A DNA stretch of 64,000 bases from an uncultured Clostridia bacterium (GTDB lineage: Bacteria; Bacillota; Clostridia; UMGS1883). This document shows positions 62,106-64,000 of the stretch, in pieces. The notes under the pieces were generated by a model. The model ran no database searches. It was not told where the DNA came from and saw only the letters and a list, made by a program, of their open reading frames with translations. The stretch covers positions 232,310-296,309 of the forward strand of contig CANQRB010000003.1 of NCBI GenBank assembly GCA_947626145.1, in the 5' to 3' direction. A program made the position numbers and the translations under genes. The first letter of the stretch is position 1; each line of letters opens with the position of its first letter.

Positions 62106-62655
62106 AGATAGATTCCTCCTTTCCGAGAGAGATACTGCTTTCGACTTCATTGCCCCAAACATCCCACCCTGCGGGTGTCTGTCGGGCAAACAGTTCTATG
62201 CGAGGCAGATCGCCCATAAGCTGCAAGATTTTGTCCCGCACAATATCAGGCTTCTTGCTGTGCTGCTCTATCGGACTGATAACAAGCTGATGAACCTTGT
62301 TTGACTGTCTTTTCGGGTTGCCTTTTGTGGCAAGCAGACAAATCTCCGCGTTTCCGCGAGTCCAAAAGCCGAGTCCGTAAAACCAACTGTCGGCGACTTT
62401 ATTCTTTTTCAGCCATACGAACGCTACCGTTTTATATGAGAATCCCCACGCTTTGATCAGCCGAAATGCCTCCGGAAGCTGGGGAAATGTTGCCCATAAA
62501 AACAGTGTGCAGTCTTTATCCGCAAGCTCGGCTATCGGAAGACTGCACAACTCGTCAATGGACATGGTAGAATAGTGAAAAGCGGCTGCACCGTTGACTT
62601 TACTTCGTTGATACTGCCACGGAGGATCAGCATAGATAATGTTGTATTTCTTTAA
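62074..62655 (-). CDS. MT-A70-type adenine methyltransferase
   Basis: The full frame gives about 193 residues and includes the motif DPPW (KKYNIIYADPPWQYQRSK) before MSIDELCSLPIAELADKDC, FLWATFPQLPEAFRLIKAWG, KTVAFVWLKKN and NAEICLLATKGNPKRQ. Usual starts exist only at ATG 62565, which would remove DPPW and kill the enzyme. TTA at 62653-62655, 5 bases after GGAGG, is where a TTG or ATG start is expected. Either the start is mutated or it is very weak. Such enzymes methylate adenine in DNA, probably for restriction avoidance. Confidence 0.78.
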   Translation of the reverse strand, partial: LKKYNIIYADPPWQYQRSKVNGAAAFHYSTMSIDELCSLPIAELADKDCTLFLWATFPQLPEAFRLIKAWGFSYKTVAFVWLKKNKVADSWFYGLGFWTRGNAEICLLATKGNPKRQSNKVHQLVISPIEQHSKKPDIVRDKILQLMGDLPRIELFARQTPAGWDVWGNEVESSISLGKEESIYGVCTGPEGS

Positions 62656-62669
62656 CTGAGCCTCCTTCC

Positions 62670-63539
62670 TTAATGTGCATTGAAGATTGATTTTGCGAGA
62701 TTGCCGGTCTTAAACAGCGAGAAGCAAAGAATGACCGTATAAGCTGCGACACTGAATAGCGCGGAATGGATATTTGCCGCGATTATCATGTTGTTAATCA
62801 GCACTGCGTAAATCCCTACGCAGACCATGATCAGAAAGCCTTGAAACGCCAAAGCGAACAGACCTTTCAGATAGTTTGTGCCGACACCGCCCCATTCTCG
62901 GTTAGTCATAGTTGCTACCGGAATAGGTGCAACGCTGACCGTGCAATATATCTCAATCATACGTCCGTAGAGAATAACCGTTATGAGAATCGACATGATT
63001 TTGAGGCAGAGACTTATGAGAAGCGTTTCGATAGACAGCCCCAATAGCTCGCTTATTCCCATTGCTTCCATTCCTTCGCGCATTGCCGCAAGCGTCTCCG
63101 GTATGTTGATACTTGTACTTCCGTGAATAACTCCCGCTGCTCCCGCAACGACGTTTTGACCAATATCAAAAACTGCCATCACGATGTCAAAGGTATTGGT
63201 GACGAGGTATATTGCAACCGCAGCTTTGAAAAACCACTTGAAAAACATCCAAGTGTCCATGTCGTGCATATTGTTCCGCTCGGTTATCATAGTGATCAGT
63301 TCGTAGCACAAGACGAACGTGATTATGATACCGGCGATGGGGACTATCACATTTTCGGATAGTCCCCGAATCATGGTATATATGCTGTTGTTCCAAGACG
63401 ACGGCATTTTGCCGACTTCGGTTGCTATCGTCCCCACCTTATCATTGACATCGGTGAACATATTGGTTAGGTTGCCTTCAATCCACCCGATCAGCATCTC
63501 TTTGATTGCATTCTCAATCTTTTCTAAGATACTGCCCAA
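62670..63539 (-). CDS. VirB6/TrbL-like membrane protein of the conjugation channel
   Basis: The 289-aa protein has about six membrane helices (about 65-85, 100-125, 130-150, 175-200, 220-245, 255-280). The segments MFTDVNDKVGTIATEVGKMP and TMTNREWGGVGTNYLKGLFALAFQG are typical of the CD1112/TrbL-like family in Tn1549-type ICEs. It lies between Maff2 and the methyltransferase gene. It should form the inner-membrane channel. Confidence 0.88.
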   Translation of the reverse strand: MGSILEKIENAIKEMLIGWIEGNLTNMFTDVNDKVGTIATEVGKMPSSWNNSIYTMIRGLSENVIVPIAGIIITFVLCYELITMITERNNMHDMDTWMFFKWFFKAAVAIYLVTNTFDIVMAVFDIGQNVVAGAAGVIHGSTSINIPETLAAMREGMEAMGISELLGLSIETLLISLCLKIMSILITVILYGRMIEIYCTVSVAPIPVATMTNREWGGVGTNYLKGLFALAFQGFLIMVCVGIYAVLINNMIIAANIHSALFSVAAYTVILCFSLFKTGNLAKSIFNAH

Positions 63540-63573
63540 TATTTCACCACCTTTCGGTTACTGAATGTTGTGC

Positions 63574-63789
63574 TTATGCGAACAAGTTAGAGAGCAGCGG
63601 AATGAGCGTCGTTCCGATGAGGACAACACCGCCGCATGCCATGAGCTGCTTGATTCCCTGAGATTTTGCGCCGGGGTTGTCGTTTCCGTAACCTTCCATG
63701 AGGTTGACTACACCCCACACGGCGAGTCCCGCGCCCAGTGCAATGACGAGAGTTTTGAGTACCGTTACTGCCTGAGTGATAAATTCCAT
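63574..63789 (-). CDS. Maff2-family small membrane protein
   Basis: The 71-aa protein MEFITQAVTVLKTLVIALGAG has two membrane helices (about 8-30 and 47-66) with a loop LMEGYGNDNPGAKSQGIKQLM between. It resembles VirB2-like pilins in size and layout. ATG 63789 follows AGGAGG. A truncated second copy lies 80 bases upstream on the same strand. Confidence 0.9.
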   Translation of the reverse strand: MEFITQAVTVLKTLVIALGAGLAVWGVVNLMEGYGNDNPGAKSQGIKQLMACGGVVLIGTTLIPLLSNLFA

Positions 63790-63868
63790 TGTATTTCCTC
63801 CTTATTATTTTGAAATTGATTTGTGTTGAGGGGAGAGCGGTTTTTCCGCTCCCCCCGCGTTGGATGGT

Positions 63869-63949
63869 TTACGCGAAAAGATTAGAGAGCAGTGGGATAA
63901 GCGTCGTACCGATGAGGACAACACCGCCGCCCGCCATAAGCTGTTTCAT
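63869..63949 (-). pseudogene. truncated second copy of the Maff2 gene
   Basis: The frame MKQLMAGGGVVLIGTTLIPL plus LSNLFA equals the C-terminal third of the Maff2 protein at 63574-63789, with ACGG changed to AGGG. Homology ends abruptly at about 63950, where the rest of the gene should follow. Either a rearrangement or the end of the assembly cut it. Without the N-terminal helix it is not a functional protein. Confidence 0.7.
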
Positions 63950-63991
63950 CCCCAATTAGGTGTAAAAACTCTGCTCGATGGCGGGCGGCGG
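63924..63991. repeat. inverted repeat at the window end
   Basis: CCGCCGCCCGCCAT (63924-63937) and ATGGCGGGCGGCGG (63978-63991) are exact complements 40 bases apart. The first arm is inside the truncated Maff2 copy, so the second arm may be a folded-back fragment of the same gene. Confidence 0.65.
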
Positions 63992-64000
63992 CGTACAAAA

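Larger units (their letters stand above)
18515..64000. mobile_element. Tn1549/CTn-like integrative conjugative element, left part
   Basis: It runs from the spoVT junction and is incomplete at the window end. Hallmarks are three large serine recombinases, oriT/MobC/MOBP relaxase, ArdA, ArdC-like, TTRAP, TopB, DUF4366, DUF4315, NlpC/P60, VirB4, PrgI, VirB6-like and Maff2 genes. Base composition changes at the junction from GC-rich to mixed. It carries a type 4 BREX system and a DUF4143 ATPase as cargo. Confidence 0.88.

Overview
The window comes from a spore-forming, anaerobic, gut-type Clostridia bacterium, probably near Oscillospiraceae (inference). The evidence is a spoVT gene, Spo0A-like boxes, a 2[4Fe-4S] ferredoxin, Gram-positive promoters and ribosome binding sites, and a GC-rich chromosomal part. 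It has two halves: chromosome (1 to about 18514) and the left part of an integrative conjugative element, ICE (about 18515 to the end).

Chromosome. After the start of addA come a structured-RNA candidate and a 45-aa protein gene, then guaB, dusB and an EIIC-type membrane protein on the minus strand, a small ferredoxin, and a second 60-aa protein related to the first. The two small-protein genes have the same promoter layout: two 0A-like boxes 10 bp apart, a 30 bp gap, a -35, 17 bp and a TATTAT -10. Next are trmN6, rsmI, an amino-acid ABC transporter (binding protein, permease, ATPase), an M18 aminopeptidase, rqcP, a DUF2975/YozG-type pair, and on the minus strand glgB and a large secreted multidomain protein. 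Two dispersed repeat modules (an AATTAGGAATGAGGAAT-like string and a GTAGGGGCG palindrome) fill the longer gaps.

ICE. The element sits inside spoVT, which keeps all but about its first ten codons. Three tandem large serine recombinases lie next to this junction, followed by small regulatory genes (sigma-like factor, two zinc-dependent ImmA-type peptidases, XRE repressor, broken Y-family polymerase), a candidate oriT, mobC and a MOBP-type relaxase. From about 46 kb onward the minus strand carries the Tn1549/CTn-like conjugation block: ArdA fusion, TTRAP protein, ArdC-like protein, topoisomerase III, DUF4366, DUF4315, NlpC/P60, methyltransferases, VirB4, PrgI, VirB6-like and Maff2. The coupling protein and right end are not in the window.

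Cargo. Between the relaxase terminator and the terminator at 45.85 kb lies an AT-richer defence island: HTH protein, a 921-aa unknown protein, brxP (PAPS reductase/DUF4007), brxC, pglZ, brxL, a tiny CxxC protein and a cysteine desulfurase. This is a type 4 BREX system with its own likely sulfur donor, which suggests sulfur-based (phosphorothioate-like) DNA marking. A DUF4143 ATPase with its own iteron-studded promoter is a second cargo gene inside the conjugation block.

Several ICE genes look damaged: three single-base contractions in homopolymer runs, one nonsense codon and two genes with TTA where a start codon is expected. Either the element is decaying or the assembly has homopolymer errors. 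The last 50 bases, with a truncated Maff2 copy and an inverted repeat, also look like a breakpoint or assembly end.
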